Assembly: GCA_025350405.1 (NCBI GenBank)
Contig: JANXXX010000083.1
Span: 1-53,857, forward strand
Direction of reading: 5' to 3'
Origin: Gallionella sp.
Lineage (GTDB): Bacteria > Pseudomonadota > Gammaproteobacteria > Burkholderiales > Gallionellaceae
DNA: 53,857 nt
Part shown: positions 1-8,639 of the stretch, piece after piece
How the letters are laid out: each line of letters begins with the position of its first letter
Numbering within the stretch: the stretch's first letter is position 1
Position numbers and translations under genes: made by a program
The notes under the pieces: model-generated
Seen by the model: only the letters and a program-made list of their open reading frames with translations
Databases searched by the model: none
Told to the model about the DNA's origin: nothing

Positions 1-480
1 CAGCAGTTTTTCGCGGCTTAATAAATCCCACTCGCGCCACGGTGCGATAATCTTGATGTCCGGATTCAGCGCGTACGCGCCCAGTTCGAAGCGCACCTGA
101 TCGTTGCCCTTGCCGGTGGCGCCGTGCGCGATTGCCTGCGCCCCGGTCGCGGCGGCAATCTCGATCAGGCGCTTGGCGATCAGCGGGCGCGCAATGGAGG
201 TGCCGAGCAGGTATTCGCCTTCGTAGACGGTGTTGGCGCGAAACATCGGGAATACAAAATCGCGCACGAATACTTCGCGCATGTCGTCGATGAAAATCTG
301 CTCGGGCAAAATGCCGAACTGCAGCGCTTTTTGCCGCGCCGGTTCAAGCTCTTCGCCTTGGCCAATATCGGCGGTGAACGTCACCACCTCGCACTGATAG
401 GTGTCCTGCAGCCATTTCAGGATGACCGAGGTATCCAGCCCGCCCGAATACGCGAGCACGACCTTGTTGATGTCGCTCAT
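1..480 (-). CDS. argG: Argininosuccinate synthase, N-terminal part (cut by window edge)
   Basis: This is the first 160 residues of ArgG, which joins citrulline and aspartate using ATP to make argininosuccinate in the cytoplasm. Read on the minus strand it begins [18 protein letters not shown], and the SGGLDTS stretch is the ATP pyrophosphatase loop typical of the family. Later segments such as [10 protein letters not shown] and [15 protein letters not shown] also match ArgG. The gene runs off the left edge, so the catalytic domain end and tetramerisation helix are not visible. It starts 3 bases after the DUF2283 stop and so is probably the last gene of the argD-argF-DUF2283-argG transcript. 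Confidence 0.97.
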   Translation of the reverse strand, partial: MSDINKVVLAYSGGLDTSVILKWLQDTYQCEVVTFTADIGQGEELEPARQKALQFGILPEQIFIDDMREVFVRDFVFPMFRANTVYEGEYLLGTSIARPLIAKRLIEIAAATGAQAIAHGATGKGNDQVRFELGAYALNPDIKIIAPWREWDLLSREKLL

Positions 481-483
481 GGG

Positions 484-711
484 TTAGTGCGCCTTGCCTT
501 CGATGGTGTGCACTTCACCGGGGAAGTTGCCGATTTTGAGCATGCCCATATCGACGCGCGTGCTGGCATGCTCGATCTCGATGCCGACCACGCGGCCGTC
601 TTCGGACAGGTTCAGCACGATACCTTCGTGCGCCTCCCACGCCTGCGCGGCGTTTTCCGGATGCAGCTCGATATACAGCGAGTCCATGTCTTTCAAATAG
701 GCAATGTTCAT
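484..711 (-). CDS. DUF2283 family small protein
   Basis: A 75-residue protein matching the DUF2283 pattern: an N-terminal strand with D-x-L-Y-I (MDSLYIEL), then a central GIVLNLSEDGRVVGIEIEHA hairpin. The family is small, probably cytoplasmic, and has no settled biochemical role. It lies 1 base after the argF stop and 3 bases before the argG start, so it is almost certainly cotranscribed, and perhaps translationally coupled, with the arginine genes. The placement suggests a link to arginine synthesis, but that is inference from position. No catalytic motif, signal peptide or membrane segment is visible. Confidence 0.8.
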   Translation of the reverse strand: MNIAYLKDMDSLYIELHPENAAQAWEAHEGIVLNLSEDGRVVGIEIEHASTRVDMGMLKIGNFPGEVHTIEGKAH

Positions 712-712
712 A

Positions 713-1666
713 TCAAGTCTCGATTCTTCCCAGTAATAAAAATTCCATCAGCGCCTTTTGCACATGCAGGCGGTTTTCAGCCTCGTCCCACACCACAGAC
801 TGCGCGCCATCGATTACTTCCGCAGTCACTTCTTCGCCACGATGCGCAGGCAGGCAGTGCATGAATAATGCATCGTTCCCCGCTGCGCGCATCATGTCAC
901 TATCGACCTGCCAGTCGGCAAAATCCTTCAGGCGCACTTCGTTTTCCGCTTCCCAGCCCATGCTGGTCCACACGTCGGTGGTGACCAGATGCGCATCGCG
1001 ACACGCGTCCATCGGGTCGGCAAAGCTTTCAAAATGATCGGTGCCATACAGCCCCGCGCGTTCCGGCTCCACTTCGTAACCCGGCGGCGTCGATACGTGG
1101 ACGTTGAAATCCAGTACCTCTGCGGCCTGCAACCAGGTATTGCAGACATTGTTGGAGTCGCCAATCCAGGCGACCGTTTTGCCCTGAATGGAGCCGCGTT
1201 TCTCGATGTAGGTATAAATATCAGCCAGTATCTGGCACGGGTGATATTCGTTGGTCAGGCCGTTGATTACCGGCACGCGCGAGTTGGCGGCAAAGCGCTC
1301 GATGATGCCCTGCTCGAAGGTGCGGATCATCACGATGTCGCTCATGCGCGAGATCACCTGTGCCGCGTCTTCTACCGGCTCCCCCCGCCCCAGCTGGGTG
1401 TCGCGCGTGTTCAGGTAGATCGCGGAGCCACCCAGTTGCTGCATGCCCGCCTCAAATGACAGGCGTGTGCGGGTGGAGCTTTTCTCGAAGATCATCACCA
1501 GCGTGCGGTCCTGCAGCGGCCAGTATTGCTGGTAGGCCTTGAATTTCTGTTTGATGATGCGGGTGCGCGCGAACAGGTATTCAAACTCCTCGCGGGTGAA
1601 ATCCTTGAACTGTAAAAAGTGTTTTACCGGCGCAGGTTGCTTTATTGATATGGGCTGGGCTGACAT
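713..1666 (-). CDS. argF: Ornithine carbamoyltransferase
   Basis: A 317-residue ornithine carbamoyltransferase, converting ornithine and carbamoyl phosphate to citrulline in the cytoplasm. The carbamoyl-phosphate loop SSTRTR is near residues 63-68, the HPCQ motif (YHPCQILAD) is near 141, and the ornithine-binding HCLPAHRGEEV segment is near 271. Length is normal for the anabolic enzyme. It sits 13 bases downstream of argD and 1 base upstream of the DUF2283 gene, all on the minus strand, forming a compact arginine operon. Nothing suggests the catabolic (arcB) role, since no arcA or arcC is nearby. Confidence 0.97.
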   Translation of the reverse strand: MSAQPISIKQPAPVKHFLQFKDFTREEFEYLFARTRIIKQKFKAYQQYWPLQDRTLVMIFEKSSTRTRLSFEAGMQQLGGSAIYLNTRDTQLGRGEPVEDAAQVISRMSDIVMIRTFEQGIIERFAANSRVPVINGLTNEYHPCQILADIYTYIEKRGSIQGKTVAWIGDSNNVCNTWLQAAEVLDFNVHVSTPPGYEVEPERAGLYGTDHFESFADPMDACRDAHLVTTDVWTSMGWEAENEVRLKDFADWQVDSDMMRAAGNDALFMHCLPAHRGEEVTAEVIDGAQSVVWDEAENRLHVQKALMEFLLLGRIET

Positions 1667-1679
1667 GGCTCATTACCGG

Positions 1680-2852
1680 TCAGGGTTGCAAAAAATCTTT
1701 TATCAGCGGACACAGGATATCCAGCAGCTGTTGCGCTTCACTTTTTGACATGATGAGCGGCGGCAACAGCCGGATCACGCTATCGGCGGTGACATTGATC
1801 AGCAGTCCTTGGTCGAGAGCCAGCTTGACCAGGTCGCCGCACGGTTTGTCGAGCTCGATGCCGATCATCAGCCCTTGGCCGCGAATTTCCTTGACGCCGT
1901 TCACGCCTTGCAATGCGGTGGTGAATCCCTGCTGCATGAATTTACCGAGGGTTTCGGCGTGCGCCATCAATTTATCCTGCTCGATGATATTCAGCGTGGT
2001 CAGGCCTGCCGTGCAAGCCAGCGGATTGCCGCCGAACGTCGAGCCGTGATTGCCCGGCTGGAAAGTGCCTGCTGCCTTGCCGGCGGTGAGACATGCGCCA
2101 ACAGGCACGCCCGAGCCCAAGCCCTTGGCGAGCGTCATCACGTCCGGCAGGATGCCGGTATGCTGATAGGCGAACCATTTGCCGGTGCGCCCGATGCCGC
2201 TTTGCACTTCGTCCAGCATCAGCAGCCAGTTCTGCTCGTTGCAAATCTGCCGCAACTGTTTCAGGTATTCGATGTCCAGCGTGCGTATGCCGCCTTCGCC
2301 CTGTATCGGCTCGACGAACACCGCAACCACACTGCTGTTGTGCTTTGCGACTTGACGGATCGCCTCCAGGTCGTTGTAAGGCACGCGCACGAAGCCAGTG
2401 ACCAGTGGCTCGAAACCGGCCTGTACCTTGCGGTTTCCGGTGGCGGAAAGCGTGGCCAGCGTGCGGCCATGGAATGCTTTTTCCATCACGATGATGGCCG
2501 GAGCTTCGATCTCCTGTTTGTGGCCATACATGCGCGCCAGCTTGATCGCGGCCTCGTTCGCCTCGCAACCGGAATTGCAGAAGAACACTTCCTGCATCCT
2601 GGTCAGGCTGCATAATTTGTCGGCGAGCAACTCCTGGCCGTTTACCTGATAAACGTTTGAGCAATGGATCAGTTTGCCGATCTGTTCGTTGAGAGCCGCA
2701 GTGAAGCGCGGATGCGCATGTCCCAAAGTGTTTACGGCAATGCCCGCCAGCCCGTCCAGATAACGCTTGCCTTTGGTATCCCACAGCCAAGCGCCTTTGC
2801 CGTGCACAAAAGTGACGGGAAGCCGAGCATAAGTGTTCATTACATGCGACAT
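1680..2852 (-). CDS. argD: Acetylornithine aminotransferase (class III PLP enzyme)
   Basis: A 390-residue PLP-dependent class III aminotransferase that makes N-acetylornithine from the semialdehyde and glutamate. The N-terminal WDTKGKRYLDGLAGIAVNTL, the cofactor-loop CNSGCEANEAAIKLAR, the LMLDEVQSGIGRTG aspartate segment and TLAKGLGSGVP with the Schiff-base lysine are all visible. It is the first gene of the arginine cluster and starts with ATG at 2852. A short GC-rich hairpin lies just upstream (2876-2894). As in other ArgD proteins it may also act on succinyl-diaminopimelate; the sequence alone cannot decide this. Confidence 0.96.
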   Translation of the reverse strand: MSHVMNTYARLPVTFVHGKGAWLWDTKGKRYLDGLAGIAVNTLGHAHPRFTAALNEQIGKLIHCSNVYQVNGQELLADKLCSLTRMQEVFFCNSGCEANEAAIKLARMYGHKQEIEAPAIIVMEKAFHGRTLATLSATGNRKVQAGFEPLVTGFVRVPYNDLEAIRQVAKHNSSVVAVFVEPIQGEGGIRTLDIEYLKQLRQICNEQNWLLMLDEVQSGIGRTGKWFAYQHTGILPDVMTLAKGLGSGVPVGACLTAGKAAGTFQPGNHGSTFGGNPLACTAGLTTLNIIEQDKLMAHAETLGKFMQQGFTTALQGVNGVKEIRGQGLMIGIELDKPCGDLVKLALDQGLLINVTADSVIRLLPPLIMSKSEAQQLLDILCPLIKDFLQP

Positions 2853-2875
2853 AATATAGAACCTTTAAAATACAG

Positions 2876-2894
2876 ACGGCGGACAAGCCGCCGT
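2876..2894. other. Small GC hairpin upstream of argD
   Basis: The sequence ACGGCGG, a five-base loop and CCGCCGT form a short perfect stem between argD and the rpsT terminator. There is no T tract downstream on the minus strand, so it is a weak terminator candidate. It lies 24 bases before the argD start and could lie in the 5' leader. Function unknown. Confidence 0.35.
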
Positions 2895-2965
2895 TTAGCA
2901 AAACGCAAGGGTCGTATATTGAGCTAAACGACCCTGTCTAGGCAAGGGAAACAAGCGGTACTACA

Positions 2966-2996
2966 AAGCAAACAAGCCGACATCACTGTCGGCTTG
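2966..2996 (-). terminator. Intrinsic terminator of rpsT
   Basis: CAAGCCGACA and TGTCGGCTTG form a 10-bp perfect stem with a 4-base loop. Read on the minus strand the stem is followed by TTTGCTTTG. It lies about 40 bases after the rpsT stop and before argD, so it should separate the two transcripts. Confidence 0.8.
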
Positions 2997-3035
2997 TGCG
3001 GTGAATCAAAACGTCGTGGCTTTACGCCGGGGCGA

Positions 3036-3299
3036 TTACGCCATCGCTTTGATAGCCGCAGACAGACGGCTCTTGTGGCGAGCGGCCTTGTTCTTGTGAA
3101 TGATCTTCTTGTCCGCGATGCTGTCCACAGCGCTCACGGAATTCTTGTATACAGCTTGAGCAGCGGTCTTGTCACCGGCTTCGATCGCCTTGATGACTTT
3201 CTTGACCGCAGTGCGCAATTCCGAGCGCAGACTGCTGTTATGGGCATTCTGTTTTACTGCCTGACGTGCACGCTTGCGGGCTTGTGCGCTATTTGCCAT
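3036..3299 (-). CDS. rpsT: 30S ribosomal protein S20
   Basis: An 87-residue, very basic protein beginning [18 protein letters not shown], the classic S20 N-terminus, and ending with the [16 protein letters not shown] helix. S20 binds 16S rRNA early in small-subunit assembly. Length is typical. It has its own strong sigma70-like promoter upstream (3360-3388) and a terminator downstream, so it is probably monocistronic. In many betaproteobacteria rpsT lies next to and divergent from murJ; here 2.9 kb with two extra genes separates them. Confidence 0.97.
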   Translation of the reverse strand: MANSAQARKRARQAVKQNAHNSSLRSELRTAVKKVIKAIEAGDKTAAQAVYKNSVSAVDSIADKKIIHKNKAARHKSRLSAAIKAMA

Positions 3300-3359
3300 G
3301 ACTACTCCTAATAAATTCGGTAAGACGAAAGGGAAAATCCGGTACGACGAAAGGCGCGC

Positions 3360-3388
3360 ATTCTAGTGACTTACGCCTATTTTTGCAA
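3360..3388 (-). promoter_or_regulatory. Sigma70-type promoter of rpsT
   Basis: On the minus strand a TTGCAA -35 box (3383-3388) and a TAGAAT -10 box (3360-3365) are separated by exactly 17 bases, placed about 60 bases upstream of the rpsT start. Both hexamers are close to consensus, as expected for a ribosomal-protein gene. Confidence 0.7.
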
Positions 3389-3630
3389 ATCTTTTTGCGA
3401 GGACAGGTGGTTAGGTGGGTTGGACTGGAATTATTCGAGGTTATCACTGAGGTTTTGGATGCTTCTCGTATGTCTATAAGCAAAGCGTATTTCTATAAGC
3501 GAAGCGCATTGCACCGGATGTTTTGCGAGTTGGGCGACAAGCCGCCCATCCCTGCGAACCCCATTTCATTCGGCGCAATAGCGATTGCGCCCTACGCGGG
3601 CTCTCTGGGCGGCGAATCCGCTAAGGTGAG
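3389..3630. other. Intergenic stretch with two short hairpins, no gene seen
   Basis: Between the rpsT promoter and the GH26 gene no convincing coding region is visible. The stretch holds a near-direct repeat TCTATAAGC(A/G)AAGCG (about 3474-3506), a GGGCG/CGCCC hairpin, and a perfect palindrome GGCGCAAT-AGCG-ATTGCGCC at 3572-3591. The last could be a weak terminator for the GH26 gene, but it lacks a T tract. Confidence 0.45.
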
Positions 3631-4842
3631 CTAGCGGCGACCATCGACGCCGCAGAAATCCACGTTCTCGGCGAAGCGTAGCCAGTCCGGCAAGGCTTTG
3701 CGATAGGCCGCGCGCAGCTGTGGATCGATAGTGACGCCCCAGTCGACCCGGGCGTCGACCTCGACTTCATACTTGTCCCATTCGAACCAGTTGATCATTT
3801 TCAAGCGCGGAAAACGTTCGGCGATCCCGGACGCATAGACTTGTCGCCACCAACTCGATTTAAGCGCCATTTCGTCGGCGCCGCCACTGGCCGGAGCATA
3901 GAACGCGGCCGTTTCAAACACGCCCACCGGCTTGTTTCGACGCTCGCCGTAGTCCCTGTAGAAGTTCGGCAGATTGCGCTCGTCGCCGGCGCTGCCGTTG
4001 TAATTGCCTTCCAGCATTCTGGCGAACTTGCCTGGTTCCGGCAAATCGTTGCTACCCCAAGGGTAGGCTGAGCCCCAGTGATAAATGGACATGCCTACCC
4101 AATCCACCCAATCGTCGCCCGGATAGTAGGGTGCATAAGGATCGTCATTGGCGGTCAGTTCGCCGTCGCCATCGGTATCCAGTGCCTTCATGTCCGAGCT
4201 GCCTGGACGAGCCATGAACTTTCCCCCTCGGAATGGATAGCCGCCGCCATAGTTGGGCGCCCAAAGCATGGCTGTGCCCGGGGCCTTCCGATGCACCGCA
4301 TCGGCGACCCGGCGAAAGGTGGCGATGTACTTGGCCGGCTGTTGGCCCCACGCGTACCAGGAGCCGTTCATCTCATGCGCGAAACGCAGCAACACCATAA
4401 CCCCACGCGCGTTGTAGCCCGCCAAGCGCGCGGCGACCGAGTCGACCACTGCCGGCGTGATGCTATCCAGACCGGCACGCGGCTCCAAGGTCAACAGCAG
4501 CATGCCGCCCGACTGCACCAGCATCTCGACCGCCTGATCCAGAAAGCCGCCATTGACCGAGTCGATGGGAACCGGCGAGAACGAAGTGTAAACCGCCGGA
4601 TGACGCCCCAAGCGCTCGCTGTAGCGGGCCGGCGAGTCCTTGGCAAAATCGAGATTAACACCGAGCCACACCCCCGACGCAGGAACTAGGCGCGCGCCAT
4701 GCCGACCGGCATCGCAGATCACCGGTTCGAGAGGTGGGGCGGACAAAGCCCGGTTTTGTTCAACTGGATTGCAAGCAACCAAAGCCGCTGCCACAACAGC
4801 GGCCGCAAGAGCGGTCAGGGAAAAGCGAAAGTGCTCCAACAT
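3631..4842 (-). CDS. GH26-like glycoside hydrolase lipoprotein
   Basis: A secreted lipoprotein of 403 residues with a glycoside hydrolase family 26-like barrel (beta-mannanase type). From the ATG at 4842 (AGGAG three bases upstream) the signal peptide ends in the lipobox LVAC at Cys24; an ATG at 4860 has no ribosome site. The acid/base glutamate is in RFAHEMNGSWY (near 157) and the nucleophile is probably the Glu of VGVFETAAF (near 310). A perfect EF-hand loop, DTDGDGELTAND (about 222-233), sits in the barrel and suggests calcium binding. The likely substrate is a beta-mannan or exopolysaccharide at the cell surface. The neighbouring BcsS-like gene supports a polysaccharide role. Substrate is inference. 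Confidence 0.75.
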   Translation of the reverse strand: MLEHFRFSLTALAAAVVAAALVACNPVEQNRALSAPPLEPVICDAGRHGARLVPASGVWLGVNLDFAKDSPARYSERLGRHPAVYTSFSPVPIDSVNGGFLDQAVEMLVQSGGMLLLTLEPRAGLDSITPAVVDSVAARLAGYNARGVMVLLRFAHEMNGSWYAWGQQPAKYIATFRRVADAVHRKAPGTAMLWAPNYGGGYPFRGGKFMARPGSSDMKALDTDGDGELTANDDPYAPYYPGDDWVDWVGMSIYHWGSAYPWGSNDLPEPGKFARMLEGNYNGSAGDERNLPNFYRDYGERRNKPVGVFETAAFYAPASGGADEMALKSSWWRQVYASGIAERFPRLKMINWFEWDKYEVEVDARVDWGVTIDPQLRAAYRKALPDWLRFAENVDFCGVDGRR

Positions 4843-4917
4843 TGACTCCTTCAAAGTCATGGGCGCGGCGGTGCTAAAGAGTCCATTAGAAATACCGCAG
4901 TCTAAACCGGGACGGCC

Positions 4918-5607
4918 CTAATCCGGGAGATACATCGAGAAGGAGAAGCCGATCTCAGGGTGCGTGTCGCCGCCTTCCGAGTGCTGGGCTCCGGCATAGA
5001 CACCCATGTTCAGTGGGCCGATCTTCCAGCCATTGAGCGCCAAGGCCAAGCCGTAAATCCGATAGCTTGGATCGCCGCCAGTGGACACCTGCGGCCCGAT
5101 GGCAATGCCGTTCGAAAGCCGACGGCCGAGGAAAGCATTGACGATGTCCCGGCGTGCGCCGAACACATACTGCGCATAGGTGGTACTGCGCCAGATGGCG
5201 TCGTCTTTGGAATGCCACAAGAACTCGCCGACAGGATGCACGCTGGATCCGCGGCTGGAGTTGCCGGGATCGTCGGGCGAGAGCGTGGTGCGGCTCGTGG
5301 CCACCCCCAAGCTCAGTCCTAGTGAGCCGTAGTCACGTCGAAACTCATGACCGACACTGAACTTGATACCCTTGGCGGTGCCCTGGATGCCCTGCGCGCC
5401 CGAGTTGTAATTGTAACTGACATAATCCACAAACACCGAATAGCTCCAGCCATCGCTAAGGCGTTGGCCGGGCAGGGGGGCGGCGATCCGCCCCAGATAG
5501 GCTACGCGCGTCATGTCCGCGCTGCTCGCGCCACCCACCCACACGGACTCTGCCAGTGCCGGCATCGCGAACGTCGACAGAATGGAGGCCGTCACCAAGC
5601 TTCGCAT
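4918..5607 (-). CDS. BcsS-like outer-membrane beta-barrel protein
   Basis: A 229-residue exported protein. I chose the ATG at 5607 because GGAGG lies 7 bases upstream and a signal peptide follows (MRSLVTASILSTFAMPALAE); the open frame extends 71 codons further upstream but that part looks non-coding. The rest alternates short amphipathic strands (GWSYSVFVDYVSYNYNSG, GIKFSVGHEFRRDYGSLG, YRIYGLALALN) and ends in FSFSMYLPD, as expected for a small outer-membrane barrel. The pattern resembles the cellulose-biosynthesis protein BcsS family; this is my recognition, not a search. It sits 75 bases upstream of the GH26 gene on the same strand, suggesting a shared surface-polysaccharide function. Confidence 0.6.
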   Translation of the reverse strand: MRSLVTASILSTFAMPALAESVWVGGASSADMTRVAYLGRIAAPLPGQRLSDGWSYSVFVDYVSYNYNSGAQGIQGTAKGIKFSVGHEFRRDYGSLGLSLGVATSRTTLSPDDPGNSSRGSSVHPVGEFLWHSKDDAIWRSTTYAQYVFGARRDIVNAFLGRRLSNGIAIGPQVSTGGDPSYRIYGLALALNGWKIGPLNMGVYAGAQHSEGGDTHPEIGFSFSMYLPD

Positions 5608-6187
5608 CAGCTTGCCTCCACCTTGGTGACTTACAGAGGTTCGATCGGCGTTATCAGTGTCGCCGCCACTCTGTTTAAAACGATAAGGGATAGGAAATTC
5701 AACCATAAAATATGAAGTATCCATGGCCGATGTACTCCGGTCAATGTCAATATTTTCCGTCAAATACCCGAGAAAGACCGAATTCCATCTCACCCACACG
5801 CGTAATGGCGAGAATTTCACCAGCCAGCGCTGAAACCAATCCCTCGTCGAGTCAAACGCACAAGCGCATCCAAGGCGAGGGGGAAATTACTCGTCACCAT
5901 GCGATGCGCTGATCGAACTCCGGGTTCAGGCTGGGCTGACAAATCCCATTGTTGATCGTTGCCCAGCTTTTTTCTCGGCCGTTGCAGCTTCCCACAGCGG
6001 AGGCCCGCGCGCAGGGGCAATTCTCGGTGCGTCGTTAATTCGCAGATGCGATCGAGAATCTTCCGCGCGGTACTGGCATCCTACAAGCCCCCTCGCAATC
6101 TGCTGGTCAATATACCGTCCGGAATCCGATAGTCGGGGGCGCAGTGTTATGATACGCGACGTTTTAAATCCCATGCTTTGATGCCGT
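5608..6187. other. 580-base divergent intergenic region before murJ
   Basis: No supported gene is visible between the BcsS-like gene and murJ. Open frames here are short, lack ribosome sites and do not look like proteins. A TATGAT hexamer at 6148-6153 could be a -10 box for murJ, but the -35 match is poor. The length is unusual for this otherwise compact window and may be leftover sequence from insertion of the two polysaccharide genes. Confidence 0.4.
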
Positions 6188-7726
6188 ATGAACCTACTTA
6201 AATCACTGGCCACGATCAGCGGCTTGACCCTTGTTTCGCGCATTCTGGCCTTTGTGCGCGACATGCTGATAGCCGGCATCTTCGGTGCGGGCCTGGCGAA
6301 CGATGCATATATTCTGGCTACCAGGCTGCCTAATCTGTTGCGTCGTTTGTTCGCCGAGGGCGCGTTCTCGCAAGCTTTTGTGCCGATCTTCGGCGAATAC
6401 AGGAACCGTCGCGGCCATGACGATACCAGGCTGCTGGTCGATCACGTTACGACCATGCTGGCGATCATCCTGTTCATAGTGACGCTGATCGGCATCATCG
6501 CCGCGCCGCTTATCGTGTATGTCAGCGCGCCCGGTTTTATCAAGGACGCCGCGAAATTCGACTTGACCGTGCAGATGCTGCGCATCACCTCGCCGTATAT
6601 CTTTTTTATTTCGCTGGTCGCGGTGGCGGCGGGCATTCTTAACACCTACAACAAATTCTGGGTGCCGGCCTTTGCACCGGTGCTGTTGAATGTCTGTTTG
6701 ATAGGCGGCGCGTTGTGGCTTACACCTTATTTCGAGCAGCCGATCATGGGTTTGGCCTGGGCGTGGTTTATCGCGGGTTTTGTGCAACTCGCGTTCCAGA
6801 TACCGTTCCTGAAAAAGATCGGCATGCTGCCTAGTATCCGATTCAGCCTGAAAGACGAAGGGATGCGGCGTGTCATCAGGCAGATGGGCCCGGCGGTATT
6901 CGGCGTGTCCATCGCGCAGATCAGCCTGATCATCAATACGATCTTCGCGTCGTTGCTGGTCACGGGCAGCGTGTCCTGGTTGTATTACGCTGATCGGTTG
7001 ATGGAGTTTCCTTCAGGCATCCTGGGCGTTGCGCTGGGTTCGATCCTGTTGCCCTCGCTGTCAAAGTGCCACGCCAGTAACAACACGGTGGAATATTCCA
7101 AGCTGTTGGACTGGGGTTTGCGCCTGACCATCATGCTGACGCTGCCCGCCGCGCTGGCGCTGGGCATGATCTCGGTGCCTTTGTTGGCCACGTTTTTCCA
7201 GCGCGGCGCATTCGTCGCGCATGATGTGCTGATGACCAGTTACGCGCTGATCGGCTACAGCATCGGCCTGATCGGCATGATCCTGGTGAAAATCCTCGCC
7301 CCCGGTTTTTATGCGCGGCAGGACATCAGAACACCGGTAAAGATCGGCATTGTGACCTTGCTGGCGACGCAGGCGATGAATGCGCTGTTCATTGGTTGGA
7401 TACAACATGCAGGATTGGCCTTGTCGATTGGTTTGGGGGCGTGCCTGAACTCCGCGATCCTGTTTTATTACCTGCGCAAACATGGCATCTACCAGCCCGA
7501 GCCGGGCTGGGCAAAATTCTTCATCAAAGTGGGCATCGCGGTAGCGGCCCTGGCTATCACGCTGTGGTTCGGCATGGGCACGGAGCAAAGCTGGCTGAGC
7601 GGCTCCGGCTGGTCGCGCATCTGGCGCTTGTCTGCGCTGGTTGCCGGTGGTGTGGTGGTTTATTTTGCCGCGCTGGCCGCGCTGGGGTTCCGACCCAGGG
7701 ATTTTTCCAAGCGGGCGATACACTGA
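6188..7726 (+). CDS. murJ: Lipid II flippase MurJ
   Basis: A 512-residue polytopic inner-membrane protein of the MOP superfamily that moves lipid II to the periplasmic face for peptidoglycan synthesis. The N-terminus MNLLKSLATISGLTLVSRIL is the family signature, followed by LPNLLRRLFAEGAFSQAFVP, the conserved first-loop motif with the essential arginines. About 14 hydrophobic segments are spread along the protein and the length is normal. The start is ATG 6188. The protease gene follows 25 bases downstream on the same strand. Confidence 0.96.
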   Translation: MNLLKSLATISGLTLVSRILAFVRDMLIAGIFGAGLANDAYILATRLPNLLRRLFAEGAFSQAFVPIFGEYRNRRGHDDTRLLVDHVTTMLAIILFIVTLIGIIAAPLIVYVSAPGFIKDAAKFDLTVQMLRITSPYIFFISLVAVAAGILNTYNKFWVPAFAPVLLNVCLIGGALWLTPYFEQPIMGLAWAWFIAGFVQLAFQIPFLKKIGMLPSIRFSLKDEGMRRVIRQMGPAVFGVSIAQISLIINTIFASLLVTGSVSWLYYADRLMEFPSGILGVALGSILLPSLSKCHASNNTVEYSKLLDWGLRLTIMLTLPAALALGMISVPLLATFFQRGAFVAHDVLMTSYALIGYSIGLIGMILVKILAPGFYARQDIRTPVKIGIVTLLATQAMNALFIGWIQHAGLALSIGLGACLNSAILFYYLRKHGIYQPEPGWAKFFIKVGIAVAALAITLWFGMGTEQSWLSGSGWSRIWRLSALVAGGVVVYFAALAALGFRPRDFSKRAIH

Positions 7727-7751
7727 TATCGTCTCCCCAATGGTGATCCAA

Positions 7752-8618
7752 ATGAAACGTATACTCCTGCTTCCGGCCGTGTTCTTGCTGATGCTGCTCT
7801 CGATCGCCTCTTCGGCTGCAGAAGAGCCGCCCGATATCAATATGATATTCATGCGCTCCACCTTCAAGCTGGAAGGCAAGGCTGCGGGACACAACGCGTT
7901 CAACGTGGGGACGGTATTCATCCTGGCCAAGCCCAGTGCCGCTGATCCGCGAAAGGCCTATTTCGTTTTGGTCACAGCTGGACATGTGCTCAAGAAAATG
8001 GTAGGAGATGAGGCGGTCTTATCGCTGCGCAGGAAAATCGGCGATTCATACCAGAAGATACTTTTCCCGATCAAGATCAGAAAAAATGGCCGCCCAATCT
8101 GGACAGATCATCCAGGGGCGGATATTGCCGTGATGTATATCAAGCTACCAGTTGAGGCTGATGTCATCCCGGTTGCCACCGCCCTTCTGGCAACGGACGA
8201 CATGCTGAAGCAGTTTGCGGTTCATCCGGGAGACCGATTATCTTGCCTGGGTTTTCCACGAGGTGTCGAGGCAAATGAGGCCGGCTTCCCGATCTTGCGC
8301 AGTGGCCAAATCGCCAGCTATCCACTGGTGCCAACCAAGAGCGTAAAGGCTTTTGTCTTCGACTTTAATGTGTTTGAGGGAAACAGCGGCGGCCCCGTCT
8401 ATCTGAGCGACTCGAACCGGATTTACGGCGGCACGACAAATATCGGCACAGTTCAATTCCTCGTCGGCCTGGTCAGCGAGCAGGCGTCATTCAATGAGGA
8501 AATAAAGATGGGTAAAAAGAAACTGACGCTCCCGCATCAACTCGGCCTGGCTATTGTGATTCACGCCTCCCTGATCCGCGAGGCGCTTGATCTTTTGCCG
8601 GCGCCGGAGGATGAGTAA
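7752..8618 (+). CDS. Secreted trypsin-like serine protease
   Basis: A 288-residue protein with a signal peptide (MKRILLLPAVFLLMLLSIAS) and a chymotrypsin-fold protease domain. The triad is visible as TAGHVL (His), GADIAVMYI (Asp) and EGNSGGPVY (Ser), in the expected order and spacing, so the enzyme should be active in the periplasm or outside. No PDZ domain follows, which separates it from DegP/HtrA. Start: ATG 7752 has a weak GGTGAT upstream; ATG 7740 would add four residues and is equally possible. Substrate unknown. It follows murJ but no functional link is evident. Confidence 0.8.
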   Translation: MKRILLLPAVFLLMLLSIASSAAEEPPDINMIFMRSTFKLEGKAAGHNAFNVGTVFILAKPSAADPRKAYFVLVTAGHVLKKMVGDEAVLSLRRKIGDSYQKILFPIKIRKNGRPIWTDHPGADIAVMYIKLPVEADVIPVATALLATDDMLKQFAVHPGDRLSCLGFPRGVEANEAGFPILRSGQIASYPLVPTKSVKAFVFDFNVFEGNSGGPVYLSDSNRIYGGTTNIGTVQFLVGLVSEQASFNEEIKMGKKKLTLPHQLGLAIVIHASLIREALDLLPAPEDE

Positions 8619-8639
8619 GCATGCGGGAGTAGCGTTTTG

